Of a DNA stretch of 64,000 nucleotides, positions 1 through 8,043 are shown piece after piece. The first letter of the stretch is position 1. Every line of letters begins with the position of its first letter. Below the pieces are notes generated by a model. The model was given only the letters and a program-made list of their open reading frames with translations. It searched no databases and had not been told where the DNA came from. The DNA is from Mycobacterium interjectum (GTDB lineage: Bacteria > Actinomycetota > Actinomycetes > Mycobacteriales > Mycobacteriaceae). The stretch lies in assembly GCA_002102225.1 (NCBI GenBank), contig LQPB01000092.1:1-64000 (forward strand), read 5' to 3'. The position numbers and the translations under genes are program-made.

Positions 1-55
1 CGCGGGCCTCGACCATCCGGGACACCAGGAATACCTCGTAGTCGGTGGCCAGGCC
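1..55 (-). other. mmpL3: Inverted internal fragment of mmpL3
   Basis: Read on the minus strand, positions 55 to 2 encode GLATDYEVFLVSRMVEAR. This is the conserved Asp-Tyr transmembrane motif of the MmpL3 family, which normally lies in the second half of the protein on the same strand as its C-terminus. Here it is antisense to the MmpL3 C-terminal tail that starts at about position 42 on the plus strand. The join falls within about positions 42-60. Well over 100 codons that should separate the two parts are missing, so this looks like an inverted chimeric join at a contig end. A genuine inversion is possible but less likely. Confidence 0.8.
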
Positions 56-440
56 GAGCCAGCCGCCCGACGCCCAGACGGCGCGCCTCTCGACGCCCAC
101 CAACGCGGCCCCGGGCCCCGCGGGCGCGGCCACCCCGCCGCGGCCCGCCGCACCCGCGGCGCAACCGCCGGCGCCTCCGTCCAGCGGTCAGACGCGGGCC
201 ATCCCGGTCCCGACGCATCACTCCGGCGACACCAACGGCGACCCGGCCGATCCCACCGCCGCCCTCCCGGTGATGCGGTCGGACGCCAAGGACTCGGACG
301 CAGCCACCGAGAAGCTCAACGCCCGCGGCCAGAACGATTCCGGCGACGACGGCGACGACGCGCGTCCGCGCCGCCGCGGCAGCGGGGGCGGCGCGGGCCT
401 CAGCGCCCAGGACCTGTTGCGCCGCGAGGGACGACTGTAA
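42..440 (+). CDS. mmpL3: MmpL3 C-terminal tail (5' truncated)
   Basis: This is the cytoplasmic C-terminal tail of MmpL3, the inner-membrane flippase that exports trehalose monomycolate for the outer membrane. Only about 132 codons remain of a protein normally near 940-1000 residues. The frame is closed upstream by TAG at 39-41, which lies in the inverted segment, so there is no genuine start. The tail is rich in Pro and Ala, as in the family, and ends in the conserved run SAQDLLRREGRL. The preceding blocks SGQTRA and PTAALPVMRSD also match the M. tuberculosis tail as I recall it. It converges on the next gene with a 4-base gap. Confidence 0.85.
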   Translation, partial: SVARPSQPPDAQTARLSTPTNAAPGPAGAATPPRPAAPAAQPPAPPSSGQTRAIPVPTHHSGDTNGDPADPTAALPVMRSDAKDSDAATEKLNARGQNDSGDDGDDARPRRRGSGGGAGLSAQDLLRREGRL

Positions 441-444
441 GGGT

Positions 445-1602
445 TTAGCCGGGTCTATCCCCGGGCCGGTCCGGTTCGGCCTGAACGAGCTCCGCCTGGT
501 CGGCGCCCTCGGCCTGCTCTTCGGCCTCGGCGGCCGGATCCCGGGCGAGCAACACCTGGATGGCGTTGTTGAGGAACGCGACGGTCGGAACGGCCAGCAG
601 GGCGCCGACGATGCCGGCGAGCACCCCGCCGGTGGAGATGGCCAGCACCACCGCCAGCGGGTGGATCGACACCGCGCGGCCCATCACCAGCGGCTGCAGC
701 AAATGAGCCTCGAGTTGGTTCACCGCGACGAGCAAACCCAGGGTGATCAGCGCGTAGACCACACCCTTGGCCAGCAGGGCCACCACCACAGCCAGGAACC
801 CGGCGATCACGGCACCGACCAGCGGGATGAAGGCACCGAGAAACACCAGCGACGCCAGTGGCAGCGCCAGCGGAATCCCCATGATCGCCAGCCCGGTGCC
901 GACGCCCGCCGCGTCGGTCAGGGCGACCAGGAAGGTGGCCCGCACGTAGCTGATCAGCGACCCGTATCCGGCGTTACCCGCTTCGCGCACCCGGTTGCGG
1001 ACGCCGACGGGGAAGATCTTGGTCACGTATGCCCAGATGTTGCGCCCGCCGTACAGGAAGAAGATCAGCGTGAACAGGACCAACACGCCGGCCGTGACCA
1101 TCTCGGTGATCGTGGCGGCGGTGGCCAGCGCGCCGCTGGTCAGCTTGGCCTGGTTGTTGCGCAGCGCCTCGATCGCGGCGTCGACCGCGTGGTCGATCTG
1201 CTCGCGGCGCAGGTGCAGCGGGCCCTCGATCAGCCATCGTCGGGTGGAGTCGATGCTGCGGCTGATCTGTTCGGTCAGGTCGGGCAGGCCGTAGACGAAC
1301 TGGATGATGACGAACGCCAGGATGCCGCCGAAGATGGCGAAGCCGCCCAGCAGGACCAGCGCCACCGCCGCGCCGCGCGGCAGGCGCTTTTTGTCCAGCC
1401 AGTCGACCGCCGGAACCAGCAAAGCGCTGATCATCAATGCCAGCAATACCGGTACGACGATGACTTCGAGCTTCTCGATCACCCACAGCAGGGCGACCAC
1501 GGCGACCAGGATGACGAGCAAGCGCCAGGCCCAGGCGGCGGCCTTACGGACAAGGGGTTCGACGGACCCAGCCTCCAGGGCGTGGTCGGGGTTTGCCGGC
1601 AT
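445..1602 (-). CDS. AI-2E family permease (Rv0205-like)
   Basis: This is a 385-residue integral membrane protein of the AI-2E/PerM (UPF0118) family. A first hydrophobic block lies at about residues 26-70, followed by a charged stretch at about 95-150 and then several further membrane segments. Family members are linked to export of small molecules or ions, but the substrate here is unknown. The C-terminus is acidic and Pro-rich. The ATG at 1602 is preceded on the minus strand by TAGGCT with 6 bases between, which suggests a leaderless transcript. The gene diverges from the flippase-like gene across 147 bases and is conserved beside mmpL3 in mycobacteria. Confidence 0.85.
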   Translation of the reverse strand: MPANPDHALEAGSVEPLVRKAAAWAWRLLVILVAVVALLWVIEKLEVIVVPVLLALMISALLVPAVDWLDKKRLPRGAAVALVLLGGFAIFGGILAFVIIQFVYGLPDLTEQISRSIDSTRRWLIEGPLHLRREQIDHAVDAAIEALRNNQAKLTSGALATAATITEMVTAGVLVLFTLIFFLYGGRNIWAYVTKIFPVGVRNRVREAGNAGYGSLISYVRATFLVALTDAAGVGTGLAIMGIPLALPLASLVFLGAFIPLVGAVIAGFLAVVVALLAKGVVYALITLGLLVAVNQLEAHLLQPLVMGRAVSIHPLAVVLAISTGGVLAGIVGALLAVPTVAFLNNAIQVLLARDPAAEAEEQAEGADQAELVQAEPDRPGDRPG

Positions 1603-1608
1603 CCGGCC

Positions 1609-1614
1609 AGCCTA
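1609..1614 (-). promoter_or_regulatory. Putative -10 of the AI-2E gene (leaderless)
   Basis: TAGGCT on the minus strand fits the mycobacterial -10 pattern TANNNT and ends 6 bases before the ATG at 1602. No Shine-Dalgarno sequence precedes this start, which agrees with leaderless initiation. Confidence 0.45.
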
Positions 1615-1736
1615 GCTGTCGCGGGCGCGCCCGGACGGCCGCGTGGGGTCCCGCGGACCGCTCCTGCCCGGCACGATCCGGTTACGACCCCGACACAGTC
1701 GGAGCTGCGCCCCGCTGGCCGCGCCACCTGCGCGGT

Positions 1737-1742
1737 TACCCT
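1737..1742 (+). promoter_or_regulatory. Putative -10 of the flippase-like gene (leaderless)
   Basis: TACCCT fits TANNNT and is followed by exactly 7 bases and then GTG at 1750. This spacing places the transcription start on the start codon. It also supports 1750 over the longer open frame that runs back to 661. Confidence 0.5.
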
Positions 1743-1749
1743 AAAGCAC

Positions 1750-2931
1750 GTGTCGCACGACGCAACCGCCCGCAAGCTGGACTTGACGCGTGAAGCAACG
1801 CCGCGCGGCAAGTACTGGTGGGTGCGCTGGGTCATCCTGGCCATCGTCGCGATCGTGCTTGCTGTCGAGATTTCGCTCGGCTGGAATCAGCTGGCCAAGG
1901 CGTGGATGAGCCTGTACGAGGCCAACTGGTGGTGGCTGATCGCGTCGGTGCTGGCCGCGGCCGCATCGATGCACAGCTTCGCGCAGATCCAGCGCACCCT
2001 GCTGGGATCGGCCGGCGTGCACGTCAAGCAATTGCGGTCGGAGGCCGCGTTCTATGCGGCCAATTCGCTGAGCACCACGCTGCCCGGCGGCCCGGTGCTG
2101 TCGGCGACGTTCCTGCTGCGCCAGCAGCGGATCTGGGGCGCCTCGACGGTGGTGGCCTCGTGGCAGTTGGTGATGTCCGGCGTCCTGCAGGCGGTGGGGC
2201 TGGCGCTGCTCGGCTTGGGCGGCGCGTTCTTCCTGGGCGCCAAGAACAACCCGTTCTCGCTGCTGTTCACGCTGGGCGGCTTCGTCGCGCTGTTGCTGCT
2301 GGCCCAGGCGGTGGCGTCGCGGCCGGAGCTGATCGAGGGCATCGGCAGCCGCGTGTTGTCGTGGTTCAACTCCGTGCGGGGCAAGCCGGCCGACACCGGC
2401 CTGGACCGGTGGCGCGAGACCCTCACCCAGCTCGAATCGGTGAGCCTGGGCCGCCGCGACCTGGGCGTCGCGTTCAGCTGGTCGATGTTCAACTGGATCG
2501 CCGACGTGGCCTGCCTCGGGTTCGCCGCGTACGCCGCCGGCGACCACGCCTCGGTGGCCGGGCTGACGGTTGCCTACGCGGCCGCCCGCGCCGTCGGCAC
2601 GATACCGCTGATGCCGGGCGGGCTGCTGGTCGTGGAGGCGGTGCTGGTGCCCGGCCTCGTCTCCAGCGGAATGTCGTTGCCCAACGCCATCTCCGCCATG
2701 CTGATCTACCGGCTGATCAGCTGGCTACTCATCTCCGCCGTCGGCTGGGTGGTGTTCTTCTTCGTGTTCCGCACCGAGAACACCTCCGGCTCCGAGGACG
2801 ACGACCCCATCACGGGGCCGCTGCCGGTGCTGCGCCTCGACCCGCCCGCCGACCCGACCGAGACCGCGCTGCAGGGCCCGCTGCCGCCGCCCGAGCGGCG
2901 GCCGGAACGCGGTGCCGGGCCGGCTTTTTAG
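1750..2931 (+). CDS. Flippase-like membrane protein (Rv0204c-like)
   Basis: This 393-residue protein has the lysylphosphatidylglycerol synthase transmembrane fold (UPF0104). A short basic N-terminus precedes multiple hydrophobic helices from about residue 30 to 330, and the tail is acidic and proline-rich. Family members carry or flip lipids or lipid-linked groups across the inner membrane; the cargo here is not known. The open frame extends to 661, but that part is antisense to the upstream permease and is charged, non-membrane sequence. GTG 1750, with its -10 hexamer at the right spacing, is the better start. The stop overlaps the convergent heme-binding gene by 4 bases. Confidence 0.82.
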   Translation: MSHDATARKLDLTREATPRGKYWWVRWVILAIVAIVLAVEISLGWNQLAKAWMSLYEANWWWLIASVLAAAASMHSFAQIQRTLLGSAGVHVKQLRSEAAFYAANSLSTTLPGGPVLSATFLLRQQRIWGASTVVASWQLVMSGVLQAVGLALLGLGGAFFLGAKNNPFSLLFTLGGFVALLLLAQAVASRPELIEGIGSRVLSWFNSVRGKPADTGLDRWRETLTQLESVSLGRRDLGVAFSWSMFNWIADVACLGFAAYAAGDHASVAGLTVAYAAARAVGTIPLMPGGLLVVEAVLVPGLVSSGMSLPNAISAMLIYRLISWLLISAVGWVVFFFVFRTENTSGSEDDDPITGPLPVLRLDPPADPTETALQGPLPPPERRPERGAGPAF

Positions 2932-3464
2932 CCGACGTTGTTCGGTCGCGGTGCGCCGCCGATCGTGACGCCGGGAAGCGTGCCGCCGGGGACGCCGCCG
3001 GCCGGTGGGGTGGCGGCGGCGTTGCCGGGCAGCGCGGGCAGCCCACCCGGAAGGCCGCCGGCCGCGCCTTGCGCCTGCTGCATCATGCCCATCGCCTGCG
3101 GGATCGTGATCGGCAGCTTGCACTGCGTCGAGATGTTGGTCAACGGCTGCGCGATCGACGTCATGTCGCCGGCAACCTTGAGGTTGGCCTCGAAGTAGGA
3201 CTTCAGCCCGGTGAAGGATTGCGGTCCGGCCTGCTGCTGCAGCATGGTCGTCATCGCCTGGTTGGTCTCGGGATGCGAGTCCAGGTAGTCGCCCATGGAC
3301 TTCGAGACCGAACCGATCGTGCGGGCGACCTCGCTGGCCGCGCACGGGTCGTTGGCGCCCGTCGCGGGCGGCCCGGCGAGGACGGCGAGGGCGGCGCCGG
3401 GCGCGGCGGTGGCGAGCAGCCCGGCGAGAAATCTGCGGCGCCTGGTCGCGGTGCCTGTCGTCAT
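2928..3464 (-). CDS. Secreted heme-binding protein (Rv0203-like)
   Basis: This 178-residue exported protein is homologous to Rv0203, which carries heme and is proposed to pass it to MmpL3 and MmpL11. The signal peptide has a run of arginines (residues 8-11) followed by a hydrophobic stretch ending near residue 36, so Tat export is possible. The core contains DPCAASEVAR and SMGDYLDSHPETNQ. Reported heme ligands in Rv0203 are a Tyr, a His and a second His. The first two are here as Tyr60 and His64, but the third position reads KSYFEAN, so His is replaced by Tyr90. A Gly/Pro-rich tail of about 45 residues extends beyond the M. tuberculosis length as I recall it. GAAGGGG precedes ATG 3464. mmpL11 is divergent. 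Confidence 0.85.
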   Translation of the reverse strand: MTTGTATRRRRFLAGLLATAAPGAALAVLAGPPATGANDPCAASEVARTIGSVSKSMGDYLDSHPETNQAMTTMLQQQAGPQSFTGLKSYFEANLKVAGDMTSIAQPLTNISTQCKLPITIPQAMGMMQQAQGAAGGLPGGLPALPGNAAATPPAGGVPGGTLPGVTIGGAPRPNNVG

Positions 3465-3787
3465 GGTCAACCCCTTCGGAGTTTGCGAGGTGCGCGCGGG
3501 CCGCGGACACCGTGCAAACGGCTGCAATGGTCGGCGCTTGATCGATGGGTTTCCGCATCCCCCGCGCGGCCATCCGACATCCTGCCACTGCCCGCATCGC
3601 CGCTGCTAGCGCGTGTGACGGAAATCCCGCTTGGTCACCGGTTCGCAACGACTCGGCGGCGGCTCGGCAACATCCGTGTCGTTGCAGCTCAGGAACTTGA
3701 TAAGCCGACATAATCCACAGCCTGCTGCGGTATTCTCGCCTGCACGCATTGCGTGAGAGCCCGGGGAGTGAAGAAATCCAGCAGTTC
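3465..3787. other. Divergent intergenic region, Rv0203-like / mmpL11
   Basis: These 323 bases separate two divergent genes. I see no open frame with coding character. TATTCT at 3731-3736 could be the mmpL11 -10 element, which would give a leader of about 44 bases. It would include GGGGAGTGAAG at about 3761-3771, but no convincing -35 is visible. Iron or heme regulation is plausible given the neighbours, but I could not point to a clear IdeR box by eye. Confidence 0.4.
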
Positions 3788-6700
3788 ATGATGCGCATCA
3801 GCCGCAGCCTGCGTAAGTACCGCTGGTTGGTCTTCACAGGCTGGTTGCTGGCATTGGTGCCGGCGGTGTATCTGGCCATGTCGCAGTCGGGAAACCTGAC
3901 CGGTGGCGGATTCGAAGTGGCCGGCTCCCAGTCGCTGGCGGTCCACGACCAGCTCGAGGACCTCTACCACGACCAGGGCGCATCCTCGTTGGCGCTGGTG
4001 GCGGCTCCCCGCCCGGACGCCAGCTATTCCGACATCAACGACGCCGTCGCGATGCTGCGGCAGGTCGCCGGCGAGTTCCCGGGCGTCACCGAGGTGCCCA
4101 ACCCCAGCCAGCGGCCGCCCCAGCCCGACCGTCCCTACGTCGTGTCGCTGCGGCTGGACGCGCGCAACGCCGGCACCAGCGACCTCGCCAAGCAACTGCA
4201 ACGGAAGGTCGGCGTCAAGGGTGACCAGCCGGGCCAGACCGCCAACGGCAGGGTCCGGCTCTACGTCATCGGGCAGGGCGCGCTCAGCGCCGCCGCGGCG
4301 GCGAACACCAAGCACGACATCGCCGCCGCCGAAAAATGGAACCTGCCGATCATCCTGATCGTCCTGCTGACGGTGTTCGGTTCGCTGGCCGCCGCGACGA
4401 TCCCGCTCGCCCTCGGCGCCTGCACCGTCGTCGTCACCATGGGCCTGGTCTACCTGCTGTCGGCCTACACCACCATGTCGGTGTTCGTCACCTCGACGGT
4501 GTCGATGTTCGGCATCGCGCTCGCCGTCGACTATTCGTTGTTCATCCTGATGCGTTTCCGCGAGGAACTGCGCGCCGGCCGCCAGCCGAACGAGGCCGTG
4601 GACGCCGCCATGGCCACCTCCGGGCTGGCGGTCGTGTTGTCGGGGATGACCGTCGTCGCCTCCCTGACCGGCATCTACATCATCAACACCCCGGCGCTGA
4701 AGTCGATGGCCACCGGCGCGATCATGGCCGTCGCGGTCGCGATGCTGTCGGCGGCCACCCTGACGCCGGCGGTGCTGGCGACGTTTGGGCGGGCGGCCGC
4801 CAAGAGGTCACGCCTCTTTCACTGGTCGCGCCAGCCCGAGGGAACCCAGTCCCGGTTCTGGAATCGGTGGATCGGCTGGGTGATGCGCCGGCCGTGGGCG
4901 TCGGCGGTGGCGGCGTCGGTGGTGCTGCTCATCATGGCCGTGCCGGCGGGCTCGATGGTGCTGGGCAACAGCCTGTTGCGCCAGTTCGACTCGTCCCACG
5001 AGATCCGCGCCGGCGTCGGCGCGGCGGCCCAGGCGCTCGGGCCGGGCGCGCTCGGACCCATCCGGGTGCTGGTCAGCTTTCCCGACGGCGGCGCGGCCTC
5101 ACCCGAGCACAGCCAGACGGTGGCCGCGATCCGCCAGAAGATGACGCAGGCGCCCAACATCGTCTCGGTGTCGCCGCCGCAATTCGCCGAGGACAACGGC
5201 AGCGCCCTGGTGTCCGCGGTGTTGTCGGTGGATCCCGAGGACATGAAGGCCCGCGACACCGTCGGCTGGATGCGCACGCAGCTCTCCAAGATCCCCGACC
5301 CGGGGACGGCGCGGGTCGACGTGGGCGGCCCCACCGCGCTGATCAAGGACTTCGACGACCGGGTATCGCAGACCGAGCCGATCGTGCTGCTGTTCGTGGC
5401 GGCGATCGCCTTCGTGATGCTGCTGATCTCCATCCACTCGGTGTTCCTGGCGTTCAAGGGCGTGCTGATGACGTTGCTGTCGGTCGCCGCCGCCTACGGC
5501 AGCCTGGTGATGGTTTTCCAGTGGGGCTGGTTGCAGGGCCTCGGGTTCACCCAGATCAGTTCGATCGATAGCACCGTGCCCCCGCTGGTGCTGGCGATGA
5601 CGTTCGGGCTGTCGATGGACTACGAGATCTTCCTGCTCACCCGCATCCGGGAGCGGTTCCTGCACTCCGGGAACACCCGGGACGCGGTCGCCTACGGCGT
5701 GAGCACCAGCGCCCGCACCATCACCAGCGCCGCCCTGATCATGATCGCGGTGTTCATCGGCTTCGCGTTCGCCGGCATGCCGCTGGTCGCCGAGATCGGC
5801 GTGGCGTGCGCCGTCGCGATCGCCGTCGACGCCACGGTGGTGCGGCTGGTCCTGGTCCCCGCGCTGATGGCGATGTTCACCCAGTGGAACTGGTGGCTGC
5901 CGGGGTGGCTGCGCCGCGTGCTGCCGTCGGTGGACTTCGACCGGCCGCTGCCCGAGGTCGACCTCGGTGACGTCGTGGTCATCCCCGACGACATCTCGGC
6001 GCTCACGGCGCCCAGCGCCGACCTGCGCATGGTGCTGAAGTCGGCCGCGAAGCTCAAACACCTTGCGCCCGATGCGATTTGCGTCGCCGACCCGCTGGCC
6101 TTCACCGGGTGTGGGCGCAACGGCAAGGCGGCGCAACCCGGCCTTGCCAAAGGCGCCGAGGGCAGCCGAGGGCTCGGCCCCGGACAGATCCCCCACCAGG
6201 TCAGCATCGACGACGAAGCGGGGAACGGGGTGGACCCGGCCGCCGCCAAGAACGGCGGCAACGGCCACGCCGCCGCCAAGAAGCTCGGCGGCATCGCGTC
6301 GCGCAACGGCATCGCCCGCGCGATCGCGGGGGACCGCCCGGTGCACCCGGTCACGCTGTGGCGGGGGCGGCTGTCGGTGGCGATCGACGCGTTGGAGACC
6401 GATGTCGACGACTGCGAGCCGCCGCGGTACGAGCGGAGCAGCCCGGTGGAGACCACCAACGTCCAGCTGCCCACCGGCGACCGCCTGCTCGTGCCGACCG
6501 GCGCGGAGGCGCTGCGGCTCAAGGGCTACCTGATCATGTGCCGTAACAGCAGCCGCGATTATGCCGACTTTGCAGACATGGTGGACAGCGTGGAGCCGGA
6601 GACCGCCGCTGTGGTGCTGGCCGGCATGGACAGCTATTACTGTTGTCAGACGTCCAGGCGCGAATGGATGGCAACGCAGCTAGTCCGCCGGCTCGCGGAT

Positions 6701-6820
6701 CCGCACCCTTCCGATTTCAGCGACGACCAGTGGTCGGAACCCGACGCCAAGGCAGACTGGGAAGATGTCAAGCAGCGCTGCCTCTCGGTGGCCGTAGCGA
6801 TGCTGGAGGAGGCGAGGTGA
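3788..6820 (+). CDS. mmpL11: MmpL11 lipid transporter
   Basis: This RND-superfamily inner-membrane protein of 1010 residues is MmpL11, which exports mycolate-derived lipids (monomeromycolyl diacylglycerol and mycolate wax esters) and is also linked to heme uptake. One membrane helix near residues 15-35 is followed by a periplasmic domain. The first membrane bundle carries the Asp248-Tyr249 pair (AVDYSLF). A second periplasmic domain precedes the second bundle with Asp611-Tyr612 (SMDYEIFLL). The tail is cytoplasmic, and residues about 770-850 are an irregular Gly/Asn/Ala-rich stretch that differs from the M. tuberculosis sequence I recall. ATG 3788 begins MMRISRSLRKYRW, the family start; an upstream TTG in frame is rejected. 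It overlaps the next gene by 4 bases (GTGA). Confidence 0.95.
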   Translation: MMRISRSLRKYRWLVFTGWLLALVPAVYLAMSQSGNLTGGGFEVAGSQSLAVHDQLEDLYHDQGASSLALVAAPRPDASYSDINDAVAMLRQVAGEFPGVTEVPNPSQRPPQPDRPYVVSLRLDARNAGTSDLAKQLQRKVGVKGDQPGQTANGRVRLYVIGQGALSAAAAANTKHDIAAAEKWNLPIILIVLLTVFGSLAAATIPLALGACTVVVTMGLVYLLSAYTTMSVFVTSTVSMFGIALAVDYSLFILMRFREELRAGRQPNEAVDAAMATSGLAVVLSGMTVVASLTGIYIINTPALKSMATGAIMAVAVAMLSAATLTPAVLATFGRAAAKRSRLFHWSRQPEGTQSRFWNRWIGWVMRRPWASAVAASVVLLIMAVPAGSMVLGNSLLRQFDSSHEIRAGVGAAAQALGPGALGPIRVLVSFPDGGAASPEHSQTVAAIRQKMTQAPNIVSVSPPQFAEDNGSALVSAVLSVDPEDMKARDTVGWMRTQLSKIPDPGTARVDVGGPTALIKDFDDRVSQTEPIVLLFVAAIAFVMLLISIHSVFLAFKGVLMTLLSVAAAYGSLVMVFQWGWLQGLGFTQISSIDSTVPPLVLAMTFGLSMDYEIFLLTRIRERFLHSGNTRDAVAYGVSTSARTITSAALIMIAVFIGFAFAGMPLVAEIGVACAVAIAVDATVVRLVLVPALMAMFTQWNWWLPGWLRRVLPSVDFDRPLPEVDLGDVVVIPDDISALTAPSADLRMVLKSAAKLKHLAPDAICVADPLAFTGCGRNGKAAQPGLAKGAEGSRGLGPGQIPHQVSIDDEAGNGVDPAAAKNGGNGHAAAKKLGGIASRNGIARAIAGDRPVHPVTLWRGRLSVAIDALETDVDDCEPPRYERSSPVETTNVQLPTGDRLLVPTGAEALRLKGYLIMCRNSSRDYADFADMVDSVEPETAAVVLAGMDSYYCCQTSRREWMATQLVRRLADPHPSDFSDDQWSEPDAKADWEDVKQRCLSVAVAMLEEAR

Positions 6821-7353
6821 CGTTGGCATCCGAGCGACGCCCGGCGCCGCCACCCCAGCGGTCCGCCGGCGACCAGCGCAGGCCCAACGGCGGCCCCGCC
6901 GCCCCCGTTCCGGACCCCGACCAGCCGGTGGAGTTCTGGCCGACGGCCGCCATCCGGTCGGCCCTCCAAGGCGGCGACATCGCCACCTGGAAGCGCATCG
7001 CAGCCGCCCTGAAGCGCGACCCGTACGGGCGGACCGCCCGCCAGGTCGAGGAGGTCCTCGACGGGACGCGGCCGTCGGGCATCTCCAAGGCCCTCTGGGA
7101 GGTGCTGGAACGCGCCCGCACCCACCTGGAGGCCAACGAGCGCGCCGAGGTCGCCCGCCACGTGCGGCTGCTGATCGACCGGTCGGGCCTGGGCGAACAG
7201 GAATTCGCGTCGCGCATCGGGGTATCGCCCGGGGAGCTGGGCACCTACCTCGACGGCAGCATCAGCCCGACGTCGGCGCTGATGATCCGGATGCGCCGGC
7301 TGTCGGATCGGTTCGTCAAGGTGAAGTCCGCGCGGCCGACCGACTCCGACTGA
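6817..7353 (+). CDS. HTH protein (Rv0201c-like)
   Basis: This is a 178-residue soluble protein of unknown role. After a Pro-rich N-terminus, residues about 110-165 form a helix-turn-helix of Cro/XRE type (LGEQEFASRIGVSPGELGTYL). An upstream helical part includes GRTARQVEEVLDG. It probably binds DNA. GTG 6817 overlaps the mmpL11 stop (GTGA) and is preceded by GGAGGAGGCGAG, so the two genes are translationally coupled. That makes it a candidate regulator or partner of the mmpL11 locus. Its stop directly abuts the stop of the convergent gene. Confidence 0.75.
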   Translation: MTLASERRPAPPPQRSAGDQRRPNGGPAAPVPDPDQPVEFWPTAAIRSALQGGDIATWKRIAAALKRDPYGRTARQVEEVLDGTRPSGISKALWEVLERARTHLEANERAEVARHVRLLIDRSGLGEQEFASRIGVSPGELGTYLDGSISPTSALMIRMRRLSDRFVKVKSARPTDSD

Positions 7354-8043
7354 TCACCGGGAATTGATCGGCCGCACGTCCGCCACCAGCCAGGCGCCGC
7401 CCTTCTTGGCCAGCGTCACCCGCAGCGCCGGCGCGGCCTGACTGGGGGGCTGCCCGGGCGCGTTCTGCGTCACCCGCAGGATCACGGCCACGCTGGCCGC
7501 CGACGGTCCCAGGGCCTCGACTCCCGCCGCCAGCGTGGCGGCCTGCGCCGTGACGTTGTGCTGGGCCAGCTCGGCGCTGGACTGCCTGTACTGGTCGCGG
7601 AAGGCGCCCGCCTGCTCGGGCACCATCATCGCCGCGGCCCGGTCGATGGAGCTGGTGGGGGCGCTCGGGGTGAACGACGCCATCGCCTCGGCCATCCCCG
7701 AGGCGACCTGAACCACCTCCCGGGCATCGTTCCTGAAGTCGCGGTCCGGCCGCGTCCAGTGCGTGTAGCCGGTCAGCACCGCCGCGCACAGGGCGGCCGC
7801 GCACAGCAACACCACGGCCAGCCGCAGACCGGGCGCATCGTCGTCGGTGCCGACGCTGACCGAATCACGGCGCAGCAGCCAGAAGTTGACCGCGACGCCC
7901 TCGGCGATCAGCACCAGCAGCGCCGTGCATCCCGACACCCACCACAGCGGCCAACCCAGCACCATCCCGACGGCCAGCAGGGCGGCGATGGCGGCCAGCG
8001 GCGCCACCACGTCGAAGGCGAGCAGCCGCCAGAGGTTTCTCAT
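7354..8043 (-). CDS. omamB: Orphan Mce-associated membrane protein OmamB (Rv0200-like)
   Basis: This 229-residue protein has two membrane helices near the N-terminus, a third at about residues 75-95, and an extracytoplasmic Mam-type domain ending in VADVRPINSR. It corresponds to Rv0200. The Rv0199/Rv0200 pair is reported to help assemble or stabilise Mce transporters. ATG 8043 overlaps the stop of the upstream omamA-like gene (ATGA), so the two are coupled. Confidence 0.75.
   Translation of the reverse strand: MRNLWRLLAFDVVAPLAAIAALLAVGMVLGWPLWWVSGCTALLVLIAEGVAVNFWLLRRDSVSVGTDDDAPGLRLAVVLLCAAALCAAVLTGYTHWTRPDRDFRNDAREVVQVASGMAEAMASFTPSAPTSSIDRAAAMMVPEQAGAFRDQYRQSSAELAQHNVTAQAATLAAGVEALGPSAASVAVILRVTQNAPGQPPSQAAPALRVTLAKKGGAWLVADVRPINSR

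Noticed and set aside
661..1749. Long N-terminal extension of the flippase-like gene on the plus strand
   Set aside because: It is antisense to the conserved AI-2E permease, is highly charged and not membrane-like, and a leaderless promoter marks GTG 1750 as the start.
1818..3713. 631-codon plus-strand open frame
   Set aside because: It is an Arg/Gly-rich shadow frame over the flippase-like and heme-binding genes, a common product of high GC content.
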